Shown here piece after piece: positions 50,001 to 61,800 of a stretch of 64,000 nt of DNA. How positions within the stretch are numbered: position 1 is the first letter of the stretch; each line of letters opens with the position of its first letter. Source of the stretch: Mesodorylaimus sp. YZB2_4. Taxonomy: Eukaryota; Nematoda; Enoplea; Dorylaimida; Dorylaimidae. The stretch is from contig JASANH010001383.1 in assembly GCA_030248295.1 (NCBI GenBank), positions 1 through 64,000 of the forward strand, read 5' to 3'. The position numbers and the translations under genes are program-made. The notes beneath the pieces are model-generated. The model was given only the letters and a program-made list of their open reading frames with translations. It did not search any database and was not told the origin of the DNA.

Positions 50001-52380
50001 GCTAAATTAGAGTCACGCATTTCTGTGAGACTAGTCGCCCGCAGGGCTCCCACGTAGAGGGTCCGCCATCGGCTACATAAGTCTTGGTCGCCTGCATCTC
50101 TTCACGCCTTCAAGCCGCGGTGCCTTAGTAAATTTAGGCGTCGATCCAACAATGCTTGGGCCAGCAACCCTGACTGGGAGGCCCCAGTTCTATTCCGGCT
50201 GAGGACGGCGATTTAGTAAGTCCGTCGTTACCCTTGCGCATCTGGGCGACTCATCCCGCACCGTCGAGTGGCTGACACTGGAGGAGTAGAGAATCAGGGA
50301 ACTGGTCCACAAACACCAGTCGGGAAAAACCTTACCTTCTCGCCCAGTATCATCCTGGGAGGTTGGTGCTGGCACAGGATGCCCTCGTGTGGAGGTGCTT
50401 CCCCTGGAGACACGCAGGGGGAAGCTCACGGCCTCGCATCATATACTGCTGGCCGGATACAGGCAAAAACGGGTTGGAAGTCCCATGGGCGGCACGGGGC
50501 CAAACCAAAAAATCTCTCCATTCCTTCGTCCCTGCGTACGAAGGCCTTCGAGCCCTACGACCATCCAGCTAGCTCAGTAAGTCTAGTTCGACTGCTAGCT
50601 CTTATTCATTAGCTGCCTTCTAATCGGTTTTTTTTCCCAAAATCCTACTTCCAAGGCAATGTATTCTTGCTTACAGTACGGGTGCACTAGCCATATCCAA
50701 ATTGCGTCTTACCAAGCGTCCGTTTCTCTTTGTTTAATGAATTTCTCCTGGCGACAGTATTTCCAGGAGGGAGTGGATTACGAAATCTCGGATCCATCGT
50801 TCGCATTAATTGATTATTCGCATCCTCATAAGTGAGACATCGAATTTCAGCGTTTTGAATGAACGGACAGGAAACTAAGCTTCGGAGCGATTGCTGAAAA
50901 AGGAAATCAAGAGTGAATGCTCGCCGAAAAGGGCTTCCAGAGATTTGAAGCTGAAATTAACAGACAACAAATGAGATACAGTACATAGCGGGCTGAAATA
51001 CATCATGGAGTCGAAAATTTCCAGTTTCAACATGCAAGGGAAACGAATAAAAGCAAAACGAGAATGTTGCCGCCTTGGTGGTGAAGCGGTGAAAGGCGTC
51101 ACGTAGTGTTCGGCCGTGGCCTCGACCTCGACCTCGACCTTGGCCGAGGTTGGCCACCCTCGACCTCGAGTAAAAACGGCCGAGGTTCGAGGTTCACAAG
51201 CAAGATGCAATCAATAAGCTGTTTCCCAGTTTGAAGACTGGACGCACAAGTGTGCCTGTGCCTCGCACGCAAAAATTTGCGCAATTTTGCTGCTAGCTTA
51301 ATTAAATCACTGTGTAGGACTGCTTCGTCCATATCCCTTGCCTTTTTATGACACTGGGTGAGTTGTCTTTTGAAGATACAGTCAGAAAAGAATGGAAATT
51401 CACACAAACTTGCAGGAAGCATTACAAATTCAAGTTGGAGACTGTTAGCAAAAACCTCGAGCCTCGACCTCGACCCAACCTCGACTGCCAACCCCGACCT
51501 CGACCTCGAAAAAGGTCACCCTCGGCCGAACACTAGCGTCACAGTTTGCTTGGCAGAGCTGGGTTCGACTCTGGCCGTCTGAGCACATGGCGAAGTTCTC
51601 TCTGCGCTTAGCACACCTGCTGGTGGGTGACTAACCCTTCATTCCACTGGGGCCGATAAACGAGGAGAGGCCTTATCGGACGGGAGACTCTTAAGAATCC
51701 GGGTCCCCTCACGCTAGCAAACGGGCCACCTAAAACGAGCAGGATGGGTAAAAAAATGAAGATCTTACCTCCATAACTGCTTGATCGCAAGTCTTATTAT
51801 CATGAAGAATAATTGTAATATATTTATGATAATCTAATGTACTGGCCGAATCGAAAAAAGGCACATTTTTGTCTTGGGCTGAATTATTTTTCATATTGAA
51901 TACAATTCTTAACTTTTCGCTGGCCGGACCCGAAATTAAAACGAAAACGACCGATAATCTTGTATGAAAACAATAATCGATTCGAACAACATGACGCCAA
52001 CTAAGATGAATATTGAAGGAATCTTCTTTATTTTCTTCCAATTCCGATTCTTCACGATGTTCATGAATTGATGGACGAGTCAATTGCGATCCGCTGCAAT
52101 TTCCGAGCGACGTAGAATTTTCGAATGATCCATTTTTCGATAGATAGCTAGGAAAAGTTTTGCTCAATGAATTTTCTTCATCACAATGTTTGATATATAG
52201 AAATAATCCAGTCGATGTTATGTGAAAACCGGTTTGTCTTGATGAAACTGTTCGAAGAGTCCCGAACCGAATCGATCGACAAATTGCCGATAGTACAGAA
52301 TCAGGAGGCGGATAAATGATCGATTGGCAATTCGATGTCGCCGGAGCATCACCCTTTGTTAAATCAGTTGAATCATTCAT
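47010..52380 (-). CDS. SENP6/7-type SUMO protease (Ulp1/C48 family)
   Basis: Four minus-strand exons, 52380-51769, 50893-50713, 49849-49107 and 47771-47010, join in phase to 765 aa. Residues 1-205 resemble a PH-like domain (IRFGTLRTVSSRQTGFHITS, WRHVVRIDYCF). The C48 protease domain begins near VHDTDLACLEDGEFLNDTII. The catalytic set is complete: His in NEDAHWYLAIVCYP (about 477), Asp in VILLDSLKEG (about 595), Gln in APQQNNWSDCGVF (about 646) and Cys at about 652. A low-complexity, acidic then serine-rich insertion separates His from Asp, as in the SENP6/SENP7 branch, which trims poly-SUMO chains in the nucleus. PPPAKKPRL may be a nuclear localisation signal. Introns hold family A and D repeats and a hAT-like MITE. 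It is head to head with EHMT, another chromatin regulator. Confidence 0.93.
48782..48916. mobile_element. GATC-rich palindromic element, family D, short copy
   Basis: AGCACAGCCCAGCATCGACC at 48782 is exactly complementary to the end ...GGTCGATGCTGGGCTGTGCT at 48916; the arms extend about 24 bp before mismatches. Length 135 bp, mostly inverted repeat. In SENP intron 3. Confidence 0.85.
50112..50480 (+). repeat. tRNA-headed SINE, family A, copy 3
   Basis: Head AGCCGCGGTGCCTTAGTAAA; body GGCGACTCATCCCGCACCGT, GGCACAGGATGCCCTCGTGT, GGAGGTGCTTCCCCTGGAGA. Collinear with copies 1, 2 and 4. In an intron of the SUMO protease gene. Confidence 0.8.
51063..51735 (+). repeat. tRNA-headed SINE-like element split by a MITE
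   Basis: The head starts at 51063 (GTTGCCGCCTTGGTGGTGAA) with an A-box-like TGGTGAAGCGG, and resumes after the insertion with a B-box-like GGGTTCGACTCTGG at 51560 and a body GGTGGGTGACTAACCC. The 432-bp insertion 51104-51535 lies between the two Pol III boxes. Confidence 0.65.
51104..51535. mobile_element. Non-autonomous hAT-like MITE
   Basis: Terminal inverted repeats TAGTGTTCGGCCG / CGGCCGAACACTA (13 bp perfect). They are flanked by GCGTCACG (51096-51103) and GCGTCACA (51536-51543), an 8-bp target-site duplication with one mismatch. An 8-bp duplication and TAGTGTTCGGC-type ends fit hAT transposons. Both sub-terminal regions carry repeated CTCGAC/GAGGTC hexamers in opposite orientation. No transposase. 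Confidence 0.82.
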
Positions 52381-52840
52381 TTTTTATAATCTTTGACTGA
52401 AAATGAGACCGAGAGGAAGCGAGAGAAACTTCTACGACTTTCGATTCTTTCGTCAATTCTACAGTAACCTACGAAAAGCAGCGCGGGCACCTTTGGATTT
52501 TCAGGTTCATTACTGTCAATGTCATAGAGAAAAGTTTTTAAGATGGCCATGAAAGCGTGATTATTTGAGCGACAGTAGTGGCAGCCAATTTTAGTATAAA
52601 CTTGGCTTCAGAAAAGTTCTTAAAAGATCCTACAGTATTGCTCTATATCAAAGCTAAAAAAACTTTATCACAAAGCTCATTAAAATTTTGAATTGCCGCG
52701 TAAATGTAGTTTTGTAATTGTACCTGCGGATCCCCGCTGTTAGAGGTACTGTACCGAGCTTTGCTTCCAGTAGCATCTGTTCTTCTCATCTCGTTTTCGA
52801 TTCCATGTTTTCTTGATTCTCGAGATTATTGCTTCCAAAA
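52381..52840. promoter_or_regulatory. Divergent intergenic region between SUMO protease and EHMT
   Basis: 460 bp separate the two start codons, which face away from each other. The region must hold both 5' UTRs and core promoters. It contains TACAGTA/TACTGTA at three places (about 52461, 52632 and 52747). A short upstream reading frame (ATG at 52804, stop after three codons) precedes the EHMT start. Confidence 0.55.
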
Positions 52841-55800
52841 ATGAGCGCTAGTTCATCTCCATCTTCGACCGTTCTGCCTGCTCGAAGTGTTCCAGTTCTG
52901 CATAGTACGGGCAACTTTACAACACCGCCCTTGCCCAAACGAGCCCGGATTACGACTGGTCCAGTATCGGTTGGTCGAAGTGGAAATGGCGGGCTGCCTT
53001 CACCCTTATTGTCTCGACGGCAGATTCCTAGCGAGAGCAGCAATGCGGTCAGTGCACGAGGGCATATGCCCATTAGATCGCCCCCTACCGATGAAGAGGA
53101 TGCAAATTTACAGTTTCTGATGGCTGCTAGACGCGATGCGATGGTAAGAAATGAATGTGTACTGTTTTTGGCATGACTGACTTGTGGACAGATTTATTGC
53201 TTTTTCACTTGATTCTAAAATCATTTTAGGAATTCGCTTGAATCACTTGAAAAGAGATTTGATTTTTGTTTTTTTCTGCGTGCACTGCGTTGCAGCAATA
53301 ACCAATAGTCAGACAAGAATATTCAACTGATCCTGTTTTTTTCTTTCCAGCTTTCCTTATATGGTCCTGATGCTCAATGTTTGCCCTGTTTATGTCGTGT
53401 TCCGAACGAAGTCAGGGTGACGGACGAAGTACCAGACTGTTGTCAAGCACAGGATACGATCAATGGCGCGGTATGTCATAATGTTATTCCCGAGCATTGG
53501 TGGCGTTTTCCCACAAATTCTTTGCGCAGTCGACTACATGGGGGGTCCTTTGCTGATTTGATAAACGTCTATGAAGTTCTGACGGAGTGATTATCAGTGT
53601 GAGAGACTGAAAACCTGGTCATTTGAGCGTCAATCGGTCATTTCGGATTGAGTTACGACCCAGGAATTTAGTACGCAACTTATAACAGCCTTCTGGCGTT
53701 ATAAGCTAGAAGGCTGTTATGAGGTCAAGAATTAGGTGTTCGAGTGAGCCTACTATTTAGAATGAGATAATGATATCGAACTGTTCTTTTTTCAGTACGT
53801 GGATTGTGGCGAATCATTTTCATCCGAGACACCCCCATTCGTTCGTTCCCACGTGCGCGATCGATTGAAGGCCATGTGCGACAACCATTTGTACCGCCTT
53901 CGATTGCACCATTGCTGTCCTGGGTGCGGTTCGTTTTGCTTGAAAGTAAGACATTCGTTCTTGAGTTTTCTGGCCTTAAATTGAGGCGCATTTTGGTTGT
54001 TTGGCACTCCGTTCACTGAGGAACGATCCTGTGCATCAGGGCTTGGATAGGTTATGACTGACGTAGCTTGAGTGTCAGCCGTGGGGTATTTTAAACTAGG
54101 TGATGTATGTGCACGGGCTGGGGTGGTCACTAAATAAGTTATAGGTTTTTACGGAGGGGGTGCCCGTAACCTTTAATAATATGGGCTGCAACCAGTTTTG
54201 CCTAGCCAGCTAGCAGTCAAACCCTCCAAGCAGAGCTGTGCGGGGACTGACACGCAGCAGCTTCCCTCTGCGTGTCTCCACTAGGAGCACCTCCACACGA
54301 GGGCATCCTGGACAGGACACCGACTTGCTCGCACGATGAACATCGACAGGGCTTTGAACCCCGTCGATGTTAGACAGCCGAGACTCTCCTCGTCTGGCTT
54401 CGGTCTCTCCACTAGGAGCACCTCTAGGGTACCGGCTGAGTCACCCACGCCCTGGCGTGCAAGGTCAGCCACGGTTCATGGTTCGCAAACCGAACTCCGT
54501 CACTGGGGATCCAACCCGGGACAAGCGCAGCCGCTCGCTCCCAAGCAATACGGAGAGAGGAATGCCGAACCGCTGCACCACCGCGGCCGCTCCGTAACCT
54601 TACATCTTTGTCTATGCAGCTTCCGTTTTCCAACAGCTTCCATGCGCAAGATGCGAGAAACGTCATTCATTTTCTTCGCTGTGTGAATTTTTCATTAGCT
54701 CCGCTATCTCGCACTCTTTGCAATAATTTCCGTCCACTTTCTGCAGCAAACTGAAAAATTCCAGTTCTCTATAAAATTGAAACTGGCGGAAAACCCCAAA
54801 GTTGCGACGTGAAACCAGCAATGTGACTGTACTCAAAGACTTGCACTCTCACAATCAGTGAGACAAGATGCCCAAATACTTTCTTTTTGCCCAAAATGCC
54901 CAAATGCTTTCTTTTTGTGCAGATGTTGTGTTCCTGGTGCATAGACTGTCAGTCGGAGGAAAATCCAGTGTGAAATTGTCATTCAATTAATAGGGTATCT
55001 GGAAAAAAAATTGCACTAAAAAGAAAGCACGTGATCATGGCTTAGATGGAAGGGCTGTGGTTGGTGGTTTGGCAATAGCATTCTTTCGGGATCATGACTT
55101 TTAAAGAATGCTTTTTTCACTTTTTATTCGCTCTAGATGACCTGAAGCCCACCCTGAGTCCTTAGGGTCAAACCAGTTTTCAAAACTTGAAGGGGTACAA
55201 CCGTAAAGATTTTTTGAGCTGAGTGAGGGGGTCACGTAGGCGCAGCCCACTCCCGCCTCTAGTAGGTTCTGGATGTTGACTTGAGGTGGACCAATTCATA
55301 AGCACATACTTTCAGAGTCGGAATCATTTATTTATCCAAGCATATCACACTTGTTTTTCGAACTTTTTGTAGGGTCAATTTAACAAATGTCGTGCTAGCG
55401 ATTTCCCTCATTATTTTCATTTAAATTGCGCCAACGAACTTGGACAATGCCCTCATTGTTTATCAACCAACTATGGCCCGGTCGAAGTGGATTTGACTAT
55501 TCTGGCGCCAACTGAACTGGTAAGCACTTTACACTCGGCGAGAGACAAAATTGTGTTTTGAGATTTCCTCACCATTCATTTTAGTCGCGTTGCAAAGCCC
55601 GCATGTGTTTGTCGGGCGATTGGGCCAAGGATATTCGACGATTTCTTAACGTGCACAATGAAACATTCATTCGTCGACACACTCATAGAATACCTGGCAG
55701 TGACAAGGAAATCTGCACTGGTCAGTCGTGTATTGATGACTGACTGTTCCGGGTTGATCATGAATTATGTTTCAGCCGATTTGGGCAGTCCAGACGATCG

Positions 55801-58800
55801 GGAGACCATACGCAAGGCCATCGCGTAAGTCAGCTTGGTGGGGTTTGGTCAGGGGCTCTTGGTCTTGGAGTGAAGGGTGTGATGTGATGGCTTTCGTTAA
55901 CCACATATATTGCGAAGCGCGATGACAGTCATTTTCGCGCAAGCTTCTGACTACGCTCAGGCAAGCTTCCCTCTCGACTGCCATGAGATTCTTGCACCTG
56001 AGCATCAATGCGCTCGGCAAATTCAAATATTTCAGGAGCTAACTCTGACTCAAATATTTGGCTACCTAAAGTTACAGAGCATTCTCTGTTCGCTAATTTT
56101 TCGTTACTTCGAGAATGTGGCTTTTATCTAATAGCTTGACCCTGTACTTGTACACTCGATTGCGGTGGGGCTCATCAACTTTTGGCTTATCTAGGGGGGG
56201 GGGGGGGTCACTAATTTTTGGCTCGTCCAGACGAGGGGTCAGACCAGTTTTCAAAATTTTAACATTACAAAATTTACAATTTTCCAAGCCTAGGGGGATC
56301 AGCAGGGCTACCTTCCCAGTTTTGGATGCTGCCACACTTCATTTACTGCTTGTTCAGTTTTCTGCTGATAGTGTCTTTGTCAGTACCAATTTCTGGTGTC
56401 TATAACCAGCCTAAAGCTTAGCGATTAATCTTGGAAACTCTGGACTGAATATTCAGTTTATGATTTGACACTAAATTGCATTTTTTGGCACAAAAGATGT
56501 CCCTTAAAATTACGAAAAAAATCTCCCCGCAATTTTTAAAAACTTGCTGAAATTTTGGCCCTGAGCCCTGGTGGAAATCCTGAATAAGACATTTTTATAG
56601 CATTATATACCATTAATTTCCTAAAATTTCCAAGTTTCTGCTCTTATATACATAGGATAAGAGAGACATAGTTCACGACAAGCGGCATGAGAAAGATCAA
56701 TATTAATGAAAAGCTACAGAAAAATTGACATTTTTCTTTACTGTCAGGACCTAGAGCCACATAAAAAGATATGCTGAAGTCGTTTCGCGTAGAAAGCCTT
56801 TCTGTTGTTCTTTAGCGCCGTCGATCCAAACATTCAAGCGAGTGATGAAACGTTGGAAAAAGCATTGAATCAGAGCGATTTGCGCACATTGATTTCACTT
56901 TTGAGTAAGTTTTTCGAGGATTTTTTAATGTTTTGTTTTTTATGTCGTTTTATAGTCAACAAGACGGACATCAATTCTCGTTTGTCGAATGGTTGCACTT
57001 TGCTCCAGCACACTGCTAGCAATGGCTTATTCCAAGTGTGCTATGTTTTGATTTCGGTAAGTACATACGCGTGGAAGAGTGTGTTATGAGGCTGATTTGT
57101 ATGAGGGTGGGTGGGTATGGCGTGGGAGGATGAGGAGTGGGCCTAGCGGGTTAAAACTCGATTCCGTGGTGTCAGAAGTGAAAATTTGATTTTTCGAGTC
57201 GCCTATACCGTGTGTCCTGATCGAGGCCTCACTTGGGGTTCTTTTGACCCAAAAATTTGTTCTCGAGCTATCGAATTTTCAAGTCTTTCAATAGCCCGAA
57301 AATATTTATCACCGAAACCTCAGTGCTTATGAGCAGGTCATAAACGAGTGCCTTTTTCAATGCTTTTTTGCTCTTCCAGCTGGGTGCAAATGTGGAATTT
57401 GAGGACGCGGAAGGAAGAACTGCCCTCATGCTCGCTGCTATGAATGGTCATTACGGTATTTGTAAGATGCTGATCAAGTATGGGAAAGCTAACGTTTTGC
57501 ATAAGGTAAGTGTGGTGTAACCGTCGTGACCTGGTGGAACATGGCTCTGAAACGTCAACCCCTCCAATTGATGTTTCAACCGCAGGACTTGGAGTTGTTT
57601 GGTCGCATTCTCTGCTACGCCTGCCAGCCATGGTCACTGGCAGGTCTCGGATGGGTGTCTGGCAGTGTGTTCTTTGTAGGATAAATCAAAGGACACGACT
57701 TTGCACTTGGCCGCTAAAGCGGGAGCGTCGGAAATTGTTCGTTTATTGATTTATGGCGCGAATGTGTACACGGTCGATGAACAGGCAAAACTGCTATTTT
57801 GTTAAATTTACAGCATTTTCTAGTTGTTAATGCATTTTAGGATCTCGGAGGATGGACCCCGTTGATGTGGGCATCGGAGAATGGGCAATTGGAAACTGTG
57901 CAAGCTTTGTTGGAAGCTGGGGCTAGGACTGGTATAATGGATAGCGTAAGTTGGTTTTGATAGGGAGTTTGTTCTTTGGTACGCTGCAGCACAAGGTCCT
58001 GATGCTAGGGGGAGGGATCAACGCCAAGGATCGAGAACCCAAATTCAAGGGTTTTCGCATTGTTATGCGGCGTTAGCCTTATGTGCCCTTGGGCCCCTGC
58101 TGCTTCCATATACTGTACATGTACAGTACCAGCATCGACCGATCCGACCCTCAGCCCGGATCCCGATCCCGATCCGATCCATGCTCTGGATCGGCCCGAT
58201 CCGATCCCGATCCGATCCGATCCCGATCCGATCCGATCCAGCCGATCCGATCCTAACCGATCCCAAGCCAAAAATGTGTCCAAAATTCTGCGCAATCTTT
58301 GTTCTTCATTCACTGATTTAAAAAAACTCTGATTTCAAATCGTTTTACATATCTTAATTGGGCCTTCAGGCCCAATAAGCGGGACTCCAAACAAGCTCGT
58401 TTCTTCGCGTGATCCTCAACGACAGGCCAGGATCCCGACGATTAGGCATGGGGATTCTGCATAGATAAAGAAAAAAGCACGCTAGCTAGGCTAGTCTGTT
58501 TATCGTAGTCTGTAGCAGCTCTGGGGGTGGAAGCAAAACTGGGGCGTAGCCTGCGGTAGTTGTTTGCCTGTCACGCTAGGTGCGCACTTACGATTAGAGG
58601 GGAGACTTCGACTCTCGCCTGGGTAAAATTAATTGTCAATGCATGACATATGTCTCCTAACCCCCGATAGTGCTGCATGGTGCTTGGTCAGGAATAAAGC
58701 ATGACATGACGTGAGCTGGCATGGCTTATCTATATATGGCCTGTATCAGAACTCCCTATTTTTCAAATCAATTTTCAAATTATCCATAATAATAATTAAT

Positions 58801-61800
58801 TGGAGAAGTTTCAAAAAAGCTGTATGACTGAAAAGTGCTTCAGTGAGGTACAAAGGCTCATACGCAAAACACAGAAAAATCCTATCCCAATCGGGATCGC
58901 CCTGATCCTGATCCAGCTCCGTTAAGCTATCGTTAAGCTCCTTATTTACTTCTTCTATTCGCCATTGCATCTGATTTCTCTCTGACCTCTGGAACCCATT
59001 AAAAAACTTCACGTACACGATGTCACAGAGACAATGATTATGGGAGAGAACTCAAATGTCAGAGGAGTATCGTAAAACAAGTCATACGCGTGTTTTTTAA
59101 GCAGGTAATGCGCGGCAAATTTGAAATGCCGATCCGGCCGATCCAGCGGTCGGATCGGATCGGGATCCGATCCACCCCCTGGATCGGCGGATCGGTTCGG
59201 CCGGATCGGTGGATCGGTCGATGCTGGGTACAGTATAGATAGATATATACGTGCATATGCACAAGCATGTGCATGTATACAGTATGAGGCCGCAGTCGCA
59301 CTAGGCTTGGATACTTAGTTTGGCGCTGGGTAGTCATTTGGTATCACCAGGCACTAGCGCCGTAACTGAGTAACTTTTCTAGTGTGATCAGCACAGTATG
59401 GTGTCAGTGATATCGAGTAACGGGGCGTGGGTGTCGACCTATGCCGTGTTACGGTACGCGCTTACTAACGATGAATGCTACCGCCTTCCACTCTCAACCA
59501 GAACCTTGTCTGTCCGCCAAAATTTTTACGTCGCTTCCCTTTGGCATGGTCTGCATTCCCCCCCCCCCCCCCCGTCTCGATGCTGGGAAAACCTCAACAC
59601 TGGGATAGCATTCCTCGTTAGCGAGCGCGTACCGTAACAGGGCACAGGTCGACACCCACGCTCCGTTACTCGATATCACTGACACCATACTGTGCTGATC
59701 GCACTAGAAAAGTTACCCAGATACGGCGCTAGTGCCTGGTGATACCAAATAACTACCTCGATATCTTAACACAGGATGCCTAATTTGCCTGCAACATGTA
59801 ATTTAGGCAGCCTTAAAATATCTATCAAAAATTTAAAATCGCTCTGTCACTTTGACCGCCTGCCATGGTCTGTCAGTCAAAATTTCTACATCGTTTTCCA
59901 CTGCCTACGTTGTGCCGCCTGTCTCGATCATGGGAAAACCTCAACAGTGGGGTAGCATTCCTTGTTAGTGAGCTATGGGGCGATCCAGGGGCACTTTATC
60001 AAGTACTGATACCATGTACCTACCAGGTACAGTACTATCCCTGTTCCGAACGCTAGTGCGACTCTGGCCTGACTCGCTTAGTCGAAAAGTGTAATAATAT
60101 GAAACGAGTCCTGCAGCGAATACCGTAAGCACGCCTACAGTTATTTACCATGCACACAGAGCTATCCGGTGCACAGCACAGGAAGGCCACCCCCAGGCTT
60201 GGACGACTGAAAAGTTGTCATGGGTTGCCTGGCCATTTTTGTCTCAAGTCCTAAGATGACTGAACAAAAAAAGGAGTCGCTAGCATGTGCTATGGTCGCA
60301 TGTTTTGGGGCGAAAAACAGCTAAAAGCGCATTTTCTTTGATCTGTCCTTAAGAAACCTTGATGTTCTTGAAAACTCAAGACACTGATTCAATGGGGAGT
60401 TAACTTTCAAAACATCAAAGTTTTTATGGACAGATCAAAGAAAAGTGTTTCTAGCTGTTTTCACCCAAAACATGCGATAATGACATTTGCTGAGGACCAT
60501 TCGCTCGTGATTTTTTAAGTGGTCATTTAAACTAGCTTCCGCTCCAGCTGTCTGAGCTCTCCGACCCTTGTCTTTGTCCTCCCGTCCCTTTCTGCTGTTG
60601 CATGTGGTCAGAGTAGCACTGGACTGGGGTAATTGGTCGACTGTTTAAGGAGGGCAACATCGCCTTACACTGGGCTGCGATGAGTGGATCGGTGGATGTG
60701 GGCAGGCTGCTGATCCAAAATAAGCACAAAGATAATGTGGACAGGCAGAACGCGCTGGGATATACTCCCCTCATGATCGCTTGTCGAGAGAACCATGGGG
60801 CGTTTATTGAGTAAGTAAGGGGGAGGGGTGCTAACGAGAACCGCTTAGTGGTCTTTTGGATCATAAAGTATCTGTCCGTGAGTAATGAAAAATTGAGATG
60901 ATTCCTAATTTTTTAAGGCTATTGCTGGCGAATGGAGCCGACCCGAGGATCGAGGACATTGAACACAAAACAGCCGAGGCCTACCTTCGTATCCATGTCA
61001 ACAGTGACGATGATCCTAAATTGTTCTTGTTGCAAAGAGCCGAGAAATTAAAGGCGTTTACTCAATCGATCGGTCGAGGCAAGGGTGGCATGATCAAGTC
61101 GTAAGTGTGCATTTTTGGCAGAGTCAGGGATGTGAGATAGATTTGATGCTTGTAGGGACTTGTCAAATGGAAAGGAACGAGTGCGAATCAGTGTGTATAA
61201 TGATGTGGACGATGCGAATGTGGACGATCTGACCTATGTGACGGGATTGGTCGAGACATCGTCGGATACCAAGGTCGATTGGCATATCGCCGCCGATGCT
61301 TGCGTAAGTTAAGAGGGGATGTGTGCAGTTTGGAGGGTGCACTGATGTTACCTATGGGTTGAAGTACCCGATCAGATGCTAGTCGCAAGTACCTCACATA
61401 CATGTTAGCGTGTGCAGTGTGAAATTGAGGCGGCCAACGAATTTGGAGGGCATCTCGTCTGCCTTCCATCTTGCAATAGAGTGCGCGTGGGCTTTTAACC
61501 AGGCAGAACAGCAATGTAAAGCAGCAGTATCTACTGTAGACCTTCTAGGGCATAAGCTGGGGCTAGATTCCGCTCAAAGCGTAGAATCTTGTTCTTTGCC
61601 AAATTTTAGTACATTTTGTGTCACTTCTGCTAATGTTGCTGATGCAGAGATGGTGTTTGTCTTCGCTGTGTGTCTTTTCGTTTCGTGACTTGCCATAGGT
61701 GTTGCTATGTTCAGTTACAGTATGATTAGGCGGGCCTACGAGTGTGGTGTGTTCTAGGCACAGCTAGGGACCCGGGCAATACGCGACCATGATTGGTTTA

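Noticed and set aside
58128-58265. CRISPR-like or satellite array of GATCC units
   Set aside because: Units are 5-6 bp without spacers, inside an animal intron and bounded by the family D end sequence.
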